Assembly: GCF_001653195.1 (NCBI RefSeq)
Contig: NZ_JXBB01000066.1
Coordinates: 1-64,000, forward strand
Source of the DNA: Hydrogenibacillus schlegelii
Lineage (GTDB): Bacteria; Bacillota; Bacilli; Thermicanales; DSM-22653
Reading direction: 5' to 3'
Length of the DNA stretch: 64,000 nt
Positions 42,599 to 51,248 of this stretch are shown one piece after another (the stretch's first letter is position 1; each line of letters opens with the position of its first letter). The translations under genes and the position numbers were made by a program. Under the pieces are notes generated by a model. The model worked only from the letters and a program-made list of their open reading frames with translations, searched no databases and was not told the DNA's origin.

Positions 42599-42624
42599 AA
42601 AAAAATAAAAGCGCCCTCAGGGCG
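42599..42624 (-). terminator. Terminator overlapping the motB stop codon
   Basis: Minus strand: CGCCC-TGA-GGGCG hairpin (within 42611-42624) followed by CTTTTATTTTTTTGG. The motB TGA stop forms the loop, so translation termination and transcription termination coincide. Confidence 0.75.
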
Positions 42625-43489
42625 ACGGCGCCCCGGCCGGAGCGGGCGATCCGGCATCGCCGGAGCGAGGCGGCGCCGGCGCTTCCTGCGGCGCATCCGC
42701 TGGCGTCTGCTCGGGCGGCTTGAGCGGGATCAGGGGTTCGATCGAGACTTCCACCCGCCGGTTTTTGGCCCGCCCTTCCGGCGTCCGATTGTCGGCGATC
42801 GGCCGATACTCGCCGTAACCGATCAGGCGAAACGTCTTCGGATCGAGCTGCGGGTTTTTCAGCAAGGCCTGTAAAAAATTTGCCGCCCGGGCGGCGGAAA
42901 GCTCCCAGTTCGAGGGGAACTCCGGCGTCGAAATGGGGACGTTGTCCGTGTGACCGCTCACGGTGATCTCCCGGGGGTAGGCATGGACGAGAATTTCCGA
43001 CACCCGCCGGGCGATCGCCTCCGCCTCCGGGGTGAGCGTTGCGCTCCCGGATGGAAAGAGCGCCTGCTCGCCGATGAGGAGCTTGAGGCCCGTCTCATCC
43101 AGGACGGTGCTGAGATACGGCTCGAGGCCGTTTTCCCGGATAAAGCGGTCCATCTCCTGCTGGATCGCCTGCAGCTGACGTTTCTCCTCCCGGATGCGGG
43201 CGAGCTCCGCCGCCTCTTCCGGCGAAAGCCGCCGGTCGTCCTGCCGGGCCCGCGGCACGTTCGGAAGCTCCGCCTCCGGCGGCACCGGCCGTTCGAATTG
43301 GAGGACGCCGCTTCCGCCGCTGAAGGCGATGTTGAAGGCGTTCGCCAGCTTCGCCACTCGGGCGGCGTCGATCTCGCTCATGGCGAAAAGGACGATAAAG
43401 AGCGCGAGAAGCAGCGTCAGCATATCCGCGTACGGGATGAGCCACGTCTCGTTCAGGTGCTCGTCGCTTTCGGTTTTCCGCCTACGCAT
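42617..43489 (-). CDS. motB: Flagellar motor stator protein MotB
   Basis: A 290-aa proton- or ion-conducting stator subunit. A short cytoplasmic N-terminus leads into one helix with the essential Asp22 (LIPYADMLTLLLALFIVLFAMS). A plug/linker and an OmpA-like peptidoglycan-binding domain follow (about 135-255, ITVSGHTDNVPI and RAKNRRVEV). The tail is Pro/Ala-rich. It overlaps motA by eight bases. Confidence 0.95.
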   Translation of the reverse strand: MRRRKTESDEHLNETWLIPYADMLTLLLALFIVLFAMSEIDAARVAKLANAFNIAFSGGSGVLQFERPVPPEAELPNVPRARQDDRRLSPEEAAELARIREEKRQLQAIQQEMDRFIRENGLEPYLSTVLDETGLKLLIGEQALFPSGSATLTPEAEAIARRVSEILVHAYPREITVSGHTDNVPISTPEFPSNWELSAARAANFLQALLKNPQLDPKTFRLIGYGEYRPIADNRTPEGRAKNRRVEVSIEPLIPLKPPEQTPADAPQEAPAPPRSGDAGSPAPAGAPSP

Positions 43490-44267
43490 GTTTTCTCTCC
43501 GCCCGCTTCTCCCGTTCCCGGGCCGGCAGGTAGACGATCAGCTTTTCCTCGATGTTGGAGGGCGAGATGCCGGCCTGGATGGACAGGATGCCTTCGATCA
43601 TCATCTGCTTGAGCTCGACCTCCTGGCGGCTTAAGCGCCGGAGTTTGTTGGCGAACGGATGCCAGAGGACGTATCCGGTGAAGATGCCGAGAAGGGTCGC
43701 GACGAAAGCAGCGGCAATGGAATGGCCGAGGACGGTCGTGTCGTCTAAGTTGCTGAGCGCGGCGATGAGGCCGACGACGGCGCCGAGGACGCCGAGGGTC
43801 GGCGCATAGGTGCCGGCCTGCTCAAAAATTTTGGCGCCGACCTGGTGCCGGGCCTCCATCGCCGCAAGGTCCTGTTCGAGGGCGTCGCGGATAAATTCCA
43901 TCTCCCGGCCGTCGACGACCATCTTCATGCCGTTTTTCAAAAACGGGTCCTCGATCGCCTCGAGATGGCCTTCGAGCGCAAGCAGCCCTTCCCGGCGGGC
44001 GATCTGCGCCCACTCCATGAACCGATCGATCAGGTCGTTGGGGTCCGGAAGCCGCTGACCCCGAAAGATCAGGCGAAACAGGTGCGGGAGCCGCCGGAGC
44101 TCCGACATCGGAAAGGCGTTCAGCACCGCGGCGATCGTTCCGCCGATGATGATGAGGTAGGCCGCCGGGTTGGTAAAAAGGCTGGTGAGGGGCGCCCCTT
44201 TTAACACCATGCCGTAACCGACGGCGATCAAGCCGAGGATGAGGCCCAGAATCGTCGAACGCTCCAT
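43482..44267 (-). CDS. motA: Flagellar motor stator protein MotA
   Basis: A 261-aa four-helix stator subunit. Helices are near 4-24, 32-50, 148-170 and 180-202. The cytoplasmic loop carries the rotor-contacting Arg/Glu residues, and YAPTLGVLGAVVGLIAALSNLDD is the conserved helix 3 region with the motor Pro. The C-terminal basic tail matches other Bacillota MotA. It is first in a two-gene operon with motB, with a sigma-D-like promoter upstream. Confidence 0.95.
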   Translation of the reverse strand: MERSTILGLILGLIAVGYGMVLKGAPLTSLFTNPAAYLIIIGGTIAAVLNAFPMSELRRLPHLFRLIFRGQRLPDPNDLIDRFMEWAQIARREGLLALEGHLEAIEDPFLKNGMKMVVDGREMEFIRDALEQDLAAMEARHQVGAKIFEQAGTYAPTLGVLGAVVGLIAALSNLDDTTVLGHSIAAAFVATLLGIFTGYVLWHPFANKLRRLSRQEVELKQMMIEGILSIQAGISPSNIEEKLIVYLPAREREKRAERKHA

Positions 44268-44333
44268 CGTCTGCGCTCACTCCGTCTCCATCGCTGGCGG
44301 CCGCGGAAGGGCCGCGTCGGTCACTCGATGGGT

Positions 44334-44361
44334 GTATCGGCGGACGGCGGGCAAACGTTTA
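44334..44361 (-). promoter_or_regulatory. Candidate sigma-D (flagellar) promoter of motAB
   Basis: Minus strand: TAAA (44358-44361), 16-base spacer, GCCGATAC (44334-44341), against the sigma-D pattern TAAA-N15-GCCGATAT. Only one spacer base and the last position differ. It lies about 67 bases before motA. Confidence 0.6.
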
Positions 44362-44472
44362 GCCGTTTTCAGCCGTCCGGCCCCCGGCCCCGGGGCGGTC
44401 CCGAAAGCCCCTCCCGAACGCCGTCCGAAGGCCCCGGCGATCCCGCCCGTCCCTTCCTCCGGCAGAGGGCGT

Positions 44473-44498
44473 AAAAAGGCCGCGGCCGAAGCCGCGGC
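44473..44498 (-). terminator. Terminator of the bkd operon
   Basis: Stem GCCGCGGC/GCCGCGGC (44479-44486 with 44491-44498) closed by a TTCG tetraloop on the minus strand and followed by CCTTTTTAC. It lies about 95 bases past the bkdB stop. The remainder of the 44268-44594 gap holds only the motAB promoter. Confidence 0.85.
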
Positions 44499-44594
44499 TC
44501 TCATTCGGCGCCCGGCGGTTTTTCGATGGTCGCCGCCCGGCCGATCCCGCCGCCGGAAGGCGCCGCGCTTCCGGGCCGGAAACCGCCGAAGTCT

Positions 44595-45968
44595 TCAGAC
44601 GGCAAACGTGGCCTCGTCGAACGTTTCGATCAGGCGTTTTACGGTCTGTAAAAAGGCCCCGGCGGCGGCGCCGTCCATGACCCGGTGATCGAGCGAGAGC
44701 GTCAGGTTCACCATGTTCCGGATGGCGATCGTCCCCTCATCGACGACGACCGGCCGCTTCACGATCGCCTCGATGCTCAAAATCGCCGCCTGAGGCGGAT
44801 TGATGATCGGCATCGACAGAACCGAGCCGAAGGCGCCGGTGTTGTTCACGGTAAACGTCCCGCCGGCCACGTCGTCCGGCCGGAGGCGTCCGGCGCGGGT
44901 CCGCTCGACGAGGTCGTGGAGCGCCCGGGCCAGCCCGACGACCGAGAGGGCGTCGGCATGGTGGATCACCGGCACATACAGGGCATCGTCGTGGGCGACG
45001 GAGATCGAAAGATGGATGTCCTTTCGGAGGACAATCCCTTCGTCGGTCCAGAAGGCGTTCAGGCGGGGGTGCTCCCGCAGGGCGAGGGTCACCGCTCGGA
45101 GGAAGAAAGGCAAATACGTCAGGCGAAATCCTTCCCGCGTTTCAAAGGCGCCCATGACCGCTTTCCGGTAGCGGACGAGGCGGGTCGCGTCGACCTCGAC
45201 CATCATCCACGCATGGGGCGCCGTCCGCTTGCTTTCCACCATCCGCTCGGCGATTCGCCGCCGGACGGCGGTGATCGGAAGCACGACGTCGCCGTCGAAA
45301 GGCGCGCGGGCGGCCTCGCGGGGCGGATGGACGGAGGCGGTCGGCCCATGGACGGGGGCTTCGACGGTTGCGGGGGCGGCGTCCGCCCGCCGCTTCAAAT
45401 AGGCGAGGACGTCTTTGCGCGTCACCCGGCCGTGGGCGCCGGTTCCCGGGACGGCCGCCGGATCGAGGCCGTGTTCGGCGAGGAGCCGGCGCACGGCGGG
45501 CGAATACCGTCCCCGCAGGCTTCCGCCCCCCCGTTCCGTCCGGCCGGAAGCCGGAGGCGCCGCCCCCCGACCGTCCCGAGCCTCTGTCGCCCCAATCGCC
45601 GGCACGGATGCCGTCGGAACCGCCCCCTGGCCGACCCGAGCCGGCGCCGCCCCGTCCGCCGGCGGCGCCCCGCTTCCCGCCGCGCCGGCAGGCGCCGCCG
45701 AAGGCATAGCGGCCGACGCTTCCGCCTCCTTTACCCGAAGCCGGGCGATCGGAGTGCCAACGGCGACGACGTCTCCTTCGGCGACGAGGATCGCCTCGAC
45801 GGTCCCCGCCGCCGTCGACGGCACTTCCGCCGTCACCTTGTCCGTCTCCACCTCACAGAGGGGCGCATACGCCTCCACCGTTTCTCCCGGACGGACGAGC
45901 CAGCGGACGAGCCGGCCTTCCGTCACGCTTTCGCCGAGCTTTGGCATCACCACGTCGATGATGGGCAC
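44595..45968 (-). CDS. bkdB: Branched-chain 2-oxoacid dehydrogenase E2 (dihydrolipoyl acyltransferase)
   Basis: A 457-aa acyltransferase that passes the acyl group to CoA. One N-terminal lipoyl domain (1-78, lipoylated Lys44 in ETDKVTAEV), an Ala/Pro linker, a peripheral subunit-binding domain (about 155-195, SPAVRRLLAEHGLDPAAVPGTGAHGRVTRKDV) and the catalytic domain with DHRVMDG near the end. The GTG start has GGAGGGAG upstream. It is last in the operon, 32 bases after the E1 beta gene. Assignment to branched-chain rather than pyruvate dehydrogenase rests on bcd at the head of the operon. Confidence 0.9.
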   Translation of the reverse strand: MPIIDVVMPKLGESVTEGRLVRWLVRPGETVEAYAPLCEVETDKVTAEVPSTAAGTVEAILVAEGDVVAVGTPIARLRVKEAEASAAMPSAAPAGAAGSGAPPADGAAPARVGQGAVPTASVPAIGATEARDGRGAAPPASGRTERGGGSLRGRYSPAVRRLLAEHGLDPAAVPGTGAHGRVTRKDVLAYLKRRADAAPATVEAPVHGPTASVHPPREAARAPFDGDVVLPITAVRRRIAERMVESKRTAPHAWMMVEVDATRLVRYRKAVMGAFETREGFRLTYLPFFLRAVTLALREHPRLNAFWTDEGIVLRKDIHLSISVAHDDALYVPVIHHADALSVVGLARALHDLVERTRAGRLRPDDVAGGTFTVNNTGAFGSVLSMPIINPPQAAILSIEAIVKRPVVVDEGTIAIRNMVNLTLSLDHRVMDGAAAGAFLQTVKRLIETFDEATFAV

Positions 45969-46000
45969 GCCACTCCCTCCTTCGCTTCCGCCGGACGGCC

Positions 46001-46987
46001 CTAGAAGCGGGCCAGCTCACGCATCGCCGCGGCGATCCGCTCGACGGACGGCATGAACCACGCCTCGAGCGGCGGGCTGTACGGCATCGCCGGCACGTCG
46101 GGGCCCGTGAGGCGCCGGATCGGCGCGTCGAGATCGAAAAGCGCCGTTTCGGCGATCACCGCCGCGACCTCGCCGCCGACGCCCCCTTCGCCGTTGTCCT
46201 CGTGGACGATCAGCACCTTGCCCGTCCGCCGGGCGGCCTCGACGATCGCCGCCCGATCCAGCGGATAAAGCGTGACGAGGTCGAGCACCGTCGCTTCGAT
46301 TCCCTCCTCCCGGGCGAGCCGCTCCGCCGCCTCGAGGGCGTACGGCACCATGAGGCCGTAGGCGATCACCGTCACGTCGTCGCCTTCCCGTACCGTCCGG
46401 GCCCGATCGAGCGGGACGGTGTAGAAGTCCTCCGGCACCTCCCCCTTGGCCAGCCGGTAGAGCTTTTTGTGCTCGAGGAAAAGCACCGGATCGTCGGAAA
46501 AGATCGCCGCCAGCAAAAGCCCTTTGGCGTCGTACGGGTTGGACGGCGTCACCACCCGAAGCCCGGGATGGCCGGTAAACGCCTTTTCGACGCTTTGCGA
46601 ATGGTACAGCGCCCCGTGGACGCCGCCTCCGTACGGGGCCCGGATGACGAGGGGCACGCTCCAGGCGCCGTTGGACCGGTAGCGAATCTTCGCTGCCTCG
46701 TTCACGATCTGGTTCGTCGCCGGGTAGATAAAGTCGGCAAACTGAATCTCCGCCACCGGCCGGAGCCCGTAGGCGGCCGCCCCGATGGCGACGCCGACGA
46801 TCGCCGACTCGGCGAGGGGCGTATCGACGACCCGCCGCTCCCCGAACCGTTCCAGGAGGCCCGCCGTCGCCCGAAACACCCCGCCCCGCCGGCCGACGTC
46901 CTCCCCGAGAACGAACACCCCGGGATCCCGCTCCATCGCCTGCCAGAGCGCCTCCCGGATCGCCTCGATGTACGTCTTAACGGCCAC
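46001..46987 (-). CDS. bkdAB: Branched-chain 2-oxoacid dehydrogenase E1 beta subunit
   Basis: A 328-aa E1 beta: IREALWQAMERDPGVFVLGEDVGRRGGVFRAT at the start, LAESAIVGVAIGAAAYGLRPVAEIQFADFIYPA, the beta-subunit SHDD-region, and C-terminal VHEDNGEGGVGGEVAAVI. It forms the alpha2beta2 thiamine-diphosphate enzyme that decarboxylates branched 2-oxoacids. The GTG start overlaps the E1 alpha stop by 11 bases. Confidence 0.92.
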   Translation of the reverse strand: MAVKTYIEAIREALWQAMERDPGVFVLGEDVGRRGGVFRATAGLLERFGERRVVDTPLAESAIVGVAIGAAAYGLRPVAEIQFADFIYPATNQIVNEAAKIRYRSNGAWSVPLVIRAPYGGGVHGALYHSQSVEKAFTGHPGLRVVTPSNPYDAKGLLLAAIFSDDPVLFLEHKKLYRLAKGEVPEDFYTVPLDRARTVREGDDVTVIAYGLMVPYALEAAERLAREEGIEATVLDLVTLYPLDRAAIVEAARRTGKVLIVHEDNGEGGVGGEVAAVIAETALFDLDAPIRRLTGPDVPAMPYSPPLEAWFMPSVERIAAAMRELARF

Positions 46988-48071
46988 CGTCCGTCCCTCC
47001 CCCGGCCGGCGCCGGTTCCGTCCACCCTTCCGGCCCCTTCCCGCCGGCGCCGCCCCACCGGTCGGTCGACGCCCCCGGCCTCTCCGGCGCCTCGGCGTAG
47101 ACGTGCCGCATCGCCGTCGCCGGATCGGGAAGGGGCGCCGCCTCCGCCGCCGCCGTCGCCCGATCGACCTCTGCGGCGACCTCCGCCTCGAGCGCCTCGA
47201 GCGCCGCCGCGTCGAGGAGCGCCTGTTCCAGCAGGTAGGCCCGCACCCGGGCGACCGGATCGGCCTGCCGGAGCGCTTCGACCTCCTCCCGGCTCCGGTA
47301 CGTCCGGTCGTCGTCGTCGCTCGAGTGCGGCGTAAGCCGCATCACGTCCGCCTCGATCAGCGTCCCGCCTTCCCCGGCCAGCGCCCGTTCCCGCGCCTCC
47401 CGGACGACCCGGTAGACGGCAAACGGATCCCGTCCGTCGACCTTCACCCCCGCCATGCCGTAACTTTGGGCCCGGCTGGCGACGTCCGGTGAAGCGATCT
47501 GCCGCTCCAGCGGCACCGAGATGGCGTAACGGTTGTTTTCCACGAAGGCGATCACCGGAAGCCTAAAGACGCCGGCGAAGTTCAAGCCTTCGTGAAAGTC
47601 GCCCTGGTTCGACGTGCCGTCACCGAAGCTCACGAAAGCGACGAACGGCTCGCCCGTATAGCGGGCGGCCCAGGCGAAGCCGACGGCGTGGGGAATCTGC
47701 GTCCCCGTCGGGCTCGACTGGGTGAAGATGCGGAGCCGCCGGTCGCTGAAATGGTTCGGCATCTGCCGGCCGCCGCTCGCCGGATCGTCGGCCCGGGCAA
47801 ACGCCGCGAGCATCACCGCCTCCGACGTCACCCCGAGGGCGAGCACGAGGGCGAGGTCCCGGTAATACGGCAGGACGAAGTCGACGCCGGGCTTCAGAGC
47901 AAAACCGGCGCCGACCTGCGCCGCCTCGTGCCCCTGACAGGAGATGACGAAGGGGAGCTTCCCCGCCCGGTTGAGGAGCCACTGCCGCTCGTCGAGCCGC
48001 CGAGCGAGGAGCATCGTCCGGTACATCCGAATCGCCTCGGCGTCCGTCAGGCCGGCCGCGCGGTGATCCAT
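46977..48071 (-). CDS. bkdAA: Branched-chain 2-oxoacid dehydrogenase E1 alpha subunit
   Basis: About 364 aa. The thiamine diphosphate/Mg motif is GDGTSNQGDFHEGLNFAGVF ending with VENN. The regulatory-loop-like segment RTYRSREEVE and the substrate-side LPYYRDLALVLALGV fit a branched-chain E1. The ATG at 48071 with GAAGGAGGGAG upstream is chosen; the frame is open to 48146. The C-terminal tail (after about 345) is Gly/Pro-rich. Confidence 0.92.
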   Translation of the reverse strand: MDHRAAGLTDAEAIRMYRTMLLARRLDERQWLLNRAGKLPFVISCQGHEAAQVGAGFALKPGVDFVLPYYRDLALVLALGVTSEAVMLAAFARADDPASGGRQMPNHFSDRRLRIFTQSSPTGTQIPHAVGFAWAARYTGEPFVAFVSFGDGTSNQGDFHEGLNFAGVFRLPVIAFVENNRYAISVPLERQIASPDVASRAQSYGMAGVKVDGRDPFAVYRVVREARERALAGEGGTLIEADVMRLTPHSSDDDDRTYRSREEVEALRQADPVARVRAYLLEQALLDAAALEALEAEVAAEVDRATAAAEAAPLPDPATAMRHVYAEAPERPGASTDRWGGAGGKGPEGWTEPAPAGGGTDGGR

Positions 48072-48160
48072 CGTCTCCCTCCTTCGTCGGTCCGTTCCGA
48101 CAAGGCTTTTCGTCGTCGCCCGGCGCCGCCGGACCGGCGACGCCATCCGTCGGGCGCCGA

Positions 48161-49597
48161 TCAGGCGTGGATCGCCAGGCCGTCGACCGCGAGCGCCGCC
48201 TCGAGGAGCGCCTCCGAAAGCGTCGGGTGCGGCCGGATCGCCTCCCCGAGCTCGTCGACGGCCGCCTCCATGAGGAGCGCGAGAGCCCCTTCCCCGATGA
48301 GCTCCGTCGCCCGCGGCCCGATGATGTGCACGCCGAGCACATCCCGCGTCGAACGGTCGGCGACGATCTTCACGAACCCGTCGACCTCGCCTTCGATGAC
48401 CGCTTTGCCGATGCCGCGAAACGGAAACGTCCCGACGGCGACGTCCCGTCCCTCGGCCCGGGCCGCCGCTTCCGTCAGGCCGACCGCCGCGACCTCGGGA
48501 AAACCGTAAACCGCCCGGGGAACGAGGCGGGGATCGAGGCGTCCGCCGCCCCGCCCGGCCAGGTGATCGATCACCCGTCGCGCGACCGCCTGGGCATAGT
48601 GCGCCAGCATCGGCGGGCCGATCACATCGCCGGCGGCGTAGAGGGAAGGGGCCGTCGTCTCGTAATGCGGCCCGGTGGCGATGAACCCGTTTTCAAGCCG
48701 GACGCCGGCCGCCTCAAGGCCGAGGTCTTCGACGTTCGGCGCCCGGCCGACGGCGACGAGGACGACGTCCGCCGCGAGGACGTTCCCGTCTCCGGCGCCG
48801 TGGACCGGCCGGACGCGAACCCGGACCCCGTCCGGAAGAGATTCCGTCCCGTCGACGTCGACCGTCGCGCCGGTCAGGACCCGAATGCCGCGCTTTTTGA
48901 ACTGGCGGGCAAGCTCCCGGCCGATCGCCGCATCTTCACCCGGAAGGAGCGTCTCCGCCGCTTCGACGACCGTCACCGCCGCCCCGAGATCCCGCCAGAG
49001 GCTCGCCCACTCCACGCCGATCGCTCCGCCGCCGACGATGACGGCCGAACGGGGCACCTCCTCGAGCGTGAGCGCCTCGTCGCTCGTCACGATCCGCCGT
49101 CCGTCCGGGGGAAGCCCTGGAAGCGTCTTCGGCCGGGACCCGGTCGCGATGACGACGGCCTTCGGCGTGAGGACGACGTCCTCCCCGCCTTCTCCGCGGA
49201 CGCCGACCGCTCCCGCCGGGGCGAAGATCGACGGCCCGAGCAGACGGCCCGTCCCGCGGAAGACCTCGATGCGGGCCCTTTTGAACAGGTGCTGGATCCC
49301 CTGTTCCAGCCTCAGGACGGCCTCTCCCTTGGCCCGATGCGCGGCCGCCGCGTCAAAGCGGACGCCGTCGGCCGTCACCCCCGCCCGGGGACCCGCCTCC
49401 CGAATCGCGCGATACAGCGCGGCCGTCTGGAGCAACGCTTTCGTCGGGATGCAGCCGCGATGCAGGCACGTCCCGCCGAGGCGATCCCGCTCGACGACGG
49501 CGACCCGAAGGCCGAGCTTGGCCGCATACAGAGCGCCGACGTACCCCGCCGGGCCGCCGCCCAAAAACAAAACGTCGAACTCCTCTCTCTCGGTCAC
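48161..49597 (-). CDS. lpdV: Dihydrolipoamide dehydrogenase (E3) of the bkd complex
   Basis: A 478-aa flavoprotein that reoxidises the lipoyl arm with NAD. FAD-binding GGGPAGYVGALYAAKLG, redox disulfide in GGTCLHRGCIPTKALL, NAD-binding VIVGGGAIGVEWASLWRDLGAAVTVVE, and the C-terminal His-Glu motif in IRPHPTLSEALLEA. The GTG start follows GGGAGG. It lies between bcd and E1 alpha, as in the Bacillus bkd operon. Confidence 0.93.
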   Translation of the reverse strand: MTEREEFDVLFLGGGPAGYVGALYAAKLGLRVAVVERDRLGGTCLHRGCIPTKALLQTAALYRAIREAGPRAGVTADGVRFDAAAAHRAKGEAVLRLEQGIQHLFKRARIEVFRGTGRLLGPSIFAPAGAVGVRGEGGEDVVLTPKAVVIATGSRPKTLPGLPPDGRRIVTSDEALTLEEVPRSAVIVGGGAIGVEWASLWRDLGAAVTVVEAAETLLPGEDAAIGRELARQFKKRGIRVLTGATVDVDGTESLPDGVRVRVRPVHGAGDGNVLAADVVLVAVGRAPNVEDLGLEAAGVRLENGFIATGPHYETTAPSLYAAGDVIGPPMLAHYAQAVARRVIDHLAGRGGGRLDPRLVPRAVYGFPEVAAVGLTEAAARAEGRDVAVGTFPFRGIGKAVIEGEVDGFVKIVADRSTRDVLGVHIIGPRATELIGEGALALLMEAAVDELGEAIRPHPTLSEALLEAALAVDGLAIHA

Positions 49598-49759
49598 CGG
49601 TGCGCCTCCCTTGCCGTCGCTGGATGGCCTAGACTCGCTTTCGTCCCGCTGCTTTCGTCGCTCGGTTGCCGTTCCGCGGTCGCCGGGACTTCCTTCATGG
49701 CCGTCGTACCGTCGGGTTGGAAAAAGGGGCGCCCCGACGGCGTATGCCGCCCGATCCCT

Positions 49760-50870
49760 TCAGCCCCGGCGTCCCGAGCGAAGCGCGTCGAGGCGGCGCT
49801 CCGGGAGCGTCAGCCGGTGTTTGAGGGACCGGACCGTCTCGATCCGCCGGAGAGCCAGGGCTTCCGCCGCCTCGTGGGTCGAGACCCCCGCCGCTTCGGC
49901 ATAGGCGATCACCGCCTTCACGCGGTCGTACAGGGCGGTCACCCGCCGCATCACCCGCTTCCCGATCGTAGCCGGAAAGCTCGTCGGCGACGTTGATCAC
50001 CCCGCCGGCGTTGATGATGAAATCGGGCGCGTAGAGGATCCCCCGCGCTTTGAGCGCCCGGGCGTGGTGGGGGCTTTCGAGCTGGTTGTTCGCCGCCCCG
50101 GCGACGAGGCGCACCCGAAGCCGCGGGATCGTCTCGTCGTTCAGCACGCCGCCCAAGGCGTTCGGCGAAAAAATGTCCGCCTCCACGTCGTAGATCGCGT
50201 CCGGCGGAACCGTCTCGGCGCCGAATTCCCGGGCGATGCGGCCGGCCTTTTCCGGGTCGAGATCGGTGACGATGAGCCGGGCCCCCGCTTCGGCGAGATG
50301 TCGGGCGAGGTGATACGCCACCTGGCCGGCGCCCTGCAGGGCGACCGTCCGGCCCCGGAGGTCATCCGAACCGAAGACCGCCTCCGCGGCCGCCCGCATC
50401 CCCTGAAAGACGCCGAAGGCGGTCACCGGCGCCGGATTCCCGCTCGATCCGAACGCCGAGGAAATGCCGGTGACGTAAGGCGTCTCTTTGAAGACGTGTT
50501 CCAGGTCCTCGACGGTCGTCCCGACGTCCTCGGCGGTGATGTAGCGGCCGCCGAGGGCGTGGACCGCCCGGCCGAAAGCCCGAAAGAGCGCTTCGCTCTT
50601 GTCCCGCTTCGGATCGCCCAGGATGACCGCCTTGCCGCCGCCTACGTCGAGGCCGGCGGCGGCGCTTTTGAACGTCATGCCCCGGGCGAGGCGGAGGACG
50701 TCCCGGAGGGCTTCCTCTTCCGATGCATACGGCCACATCCGCACCCCGCCCAGCGCCGGACCGAGGGTCGTGTCGTGTATGGCGATGATCGCCCGAAGGC
50801 CGCTTCCCCGGTCCTGAACGAAGACGACCTGCTCGTAATCATCCTTTTGCATCTGCTCCAGCACCTTCAC
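49760..50870 (-). CDS. bcd: Leucine dehydrogenase, interrupted by an apparent +1 frameshift
   Basis: NAD-dependent oxidative deamination of leucine, valine and isoleucine to the 2-oxoacids used by the bkd complex. The Glu/Leu/Phe/Val dehydrogenase fold is complete: [17 protein letters not shown], catalytic Lys in [11 protein letters not shown], and [17 protein letters not shown]. After [10 protein letters not shown] the frame changes near 49954-49961. The family C-terminus continues in another frame as [20 protein letters not shown], ending at 49760. Removing one base restores a 369-residue protein of normal length. As written, the frame runs on to 49695 with about 75 unrelated residues. The GTG at 50870 aligns with the B. 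subtilis start. Confidence 0.85.
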
Positions 50871-51055
50871 CGGCGCGTCGCTCCTTTCTCCCATCATCCT
50901 CTCCGCCGCTTCGACTTCCCCCCCGATCCCGGGCGCCGGCCGACGGACCCGCCGCCCTGCCCGCGCCCGCCGCGAAGCGATGTGCTTCCTCCATTGTCGC
51001 CGAACGAAGGGCGGCGGTAAAGGGGCTCCGCTCCGACTGTCCATTGGGTAAATAC

Positions 51056-51069
51056 TGTAAGCGCTTACC
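51056..51069. promoter_or_regulatory. cre-like CcpA site upstream of bcd
   Basis: TGTAAGCGCTTACC contains the perfect palindrome GTAAGCGCTTAC (51057-51068) and fits the catabolite-responsive element pattern WTGNAANCGNWNNCW. On the minus strand, possible -35 elements (TTTACA, TTGATA) lie just upstream, so a bound regulator would block bcd-bkd transcription. In the 50871-51248 gap I see no gene and no sigma-54-type promoter. Confidence 0.55.
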
Positions 51070-51248
51070 TTTAGCTTATATCAAGAACACTTCCGTGTAA
51101 AGCGCGAGAAATACACGTTTTTACGGTGATGGGGAGGGATAGCGGGGGGATGAAGGGGGGGATGGAGCGATGCGGGTTCGATTCCGTCGGGGTTTTTTGT
51201 TACCATGAAACCCAGAGAACAACCGACGCATCCCGGGGAGGAATCACG

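Noticed and set aside
51166-51200. GGGTTCGATTCC followed by a T run, resembling a tRNA T-arm and 3' end
   Set aside because: The flanking bases do not pair as a 5-bp T stem, and no anticodon, D arm or acceptor stem can be built upstream.
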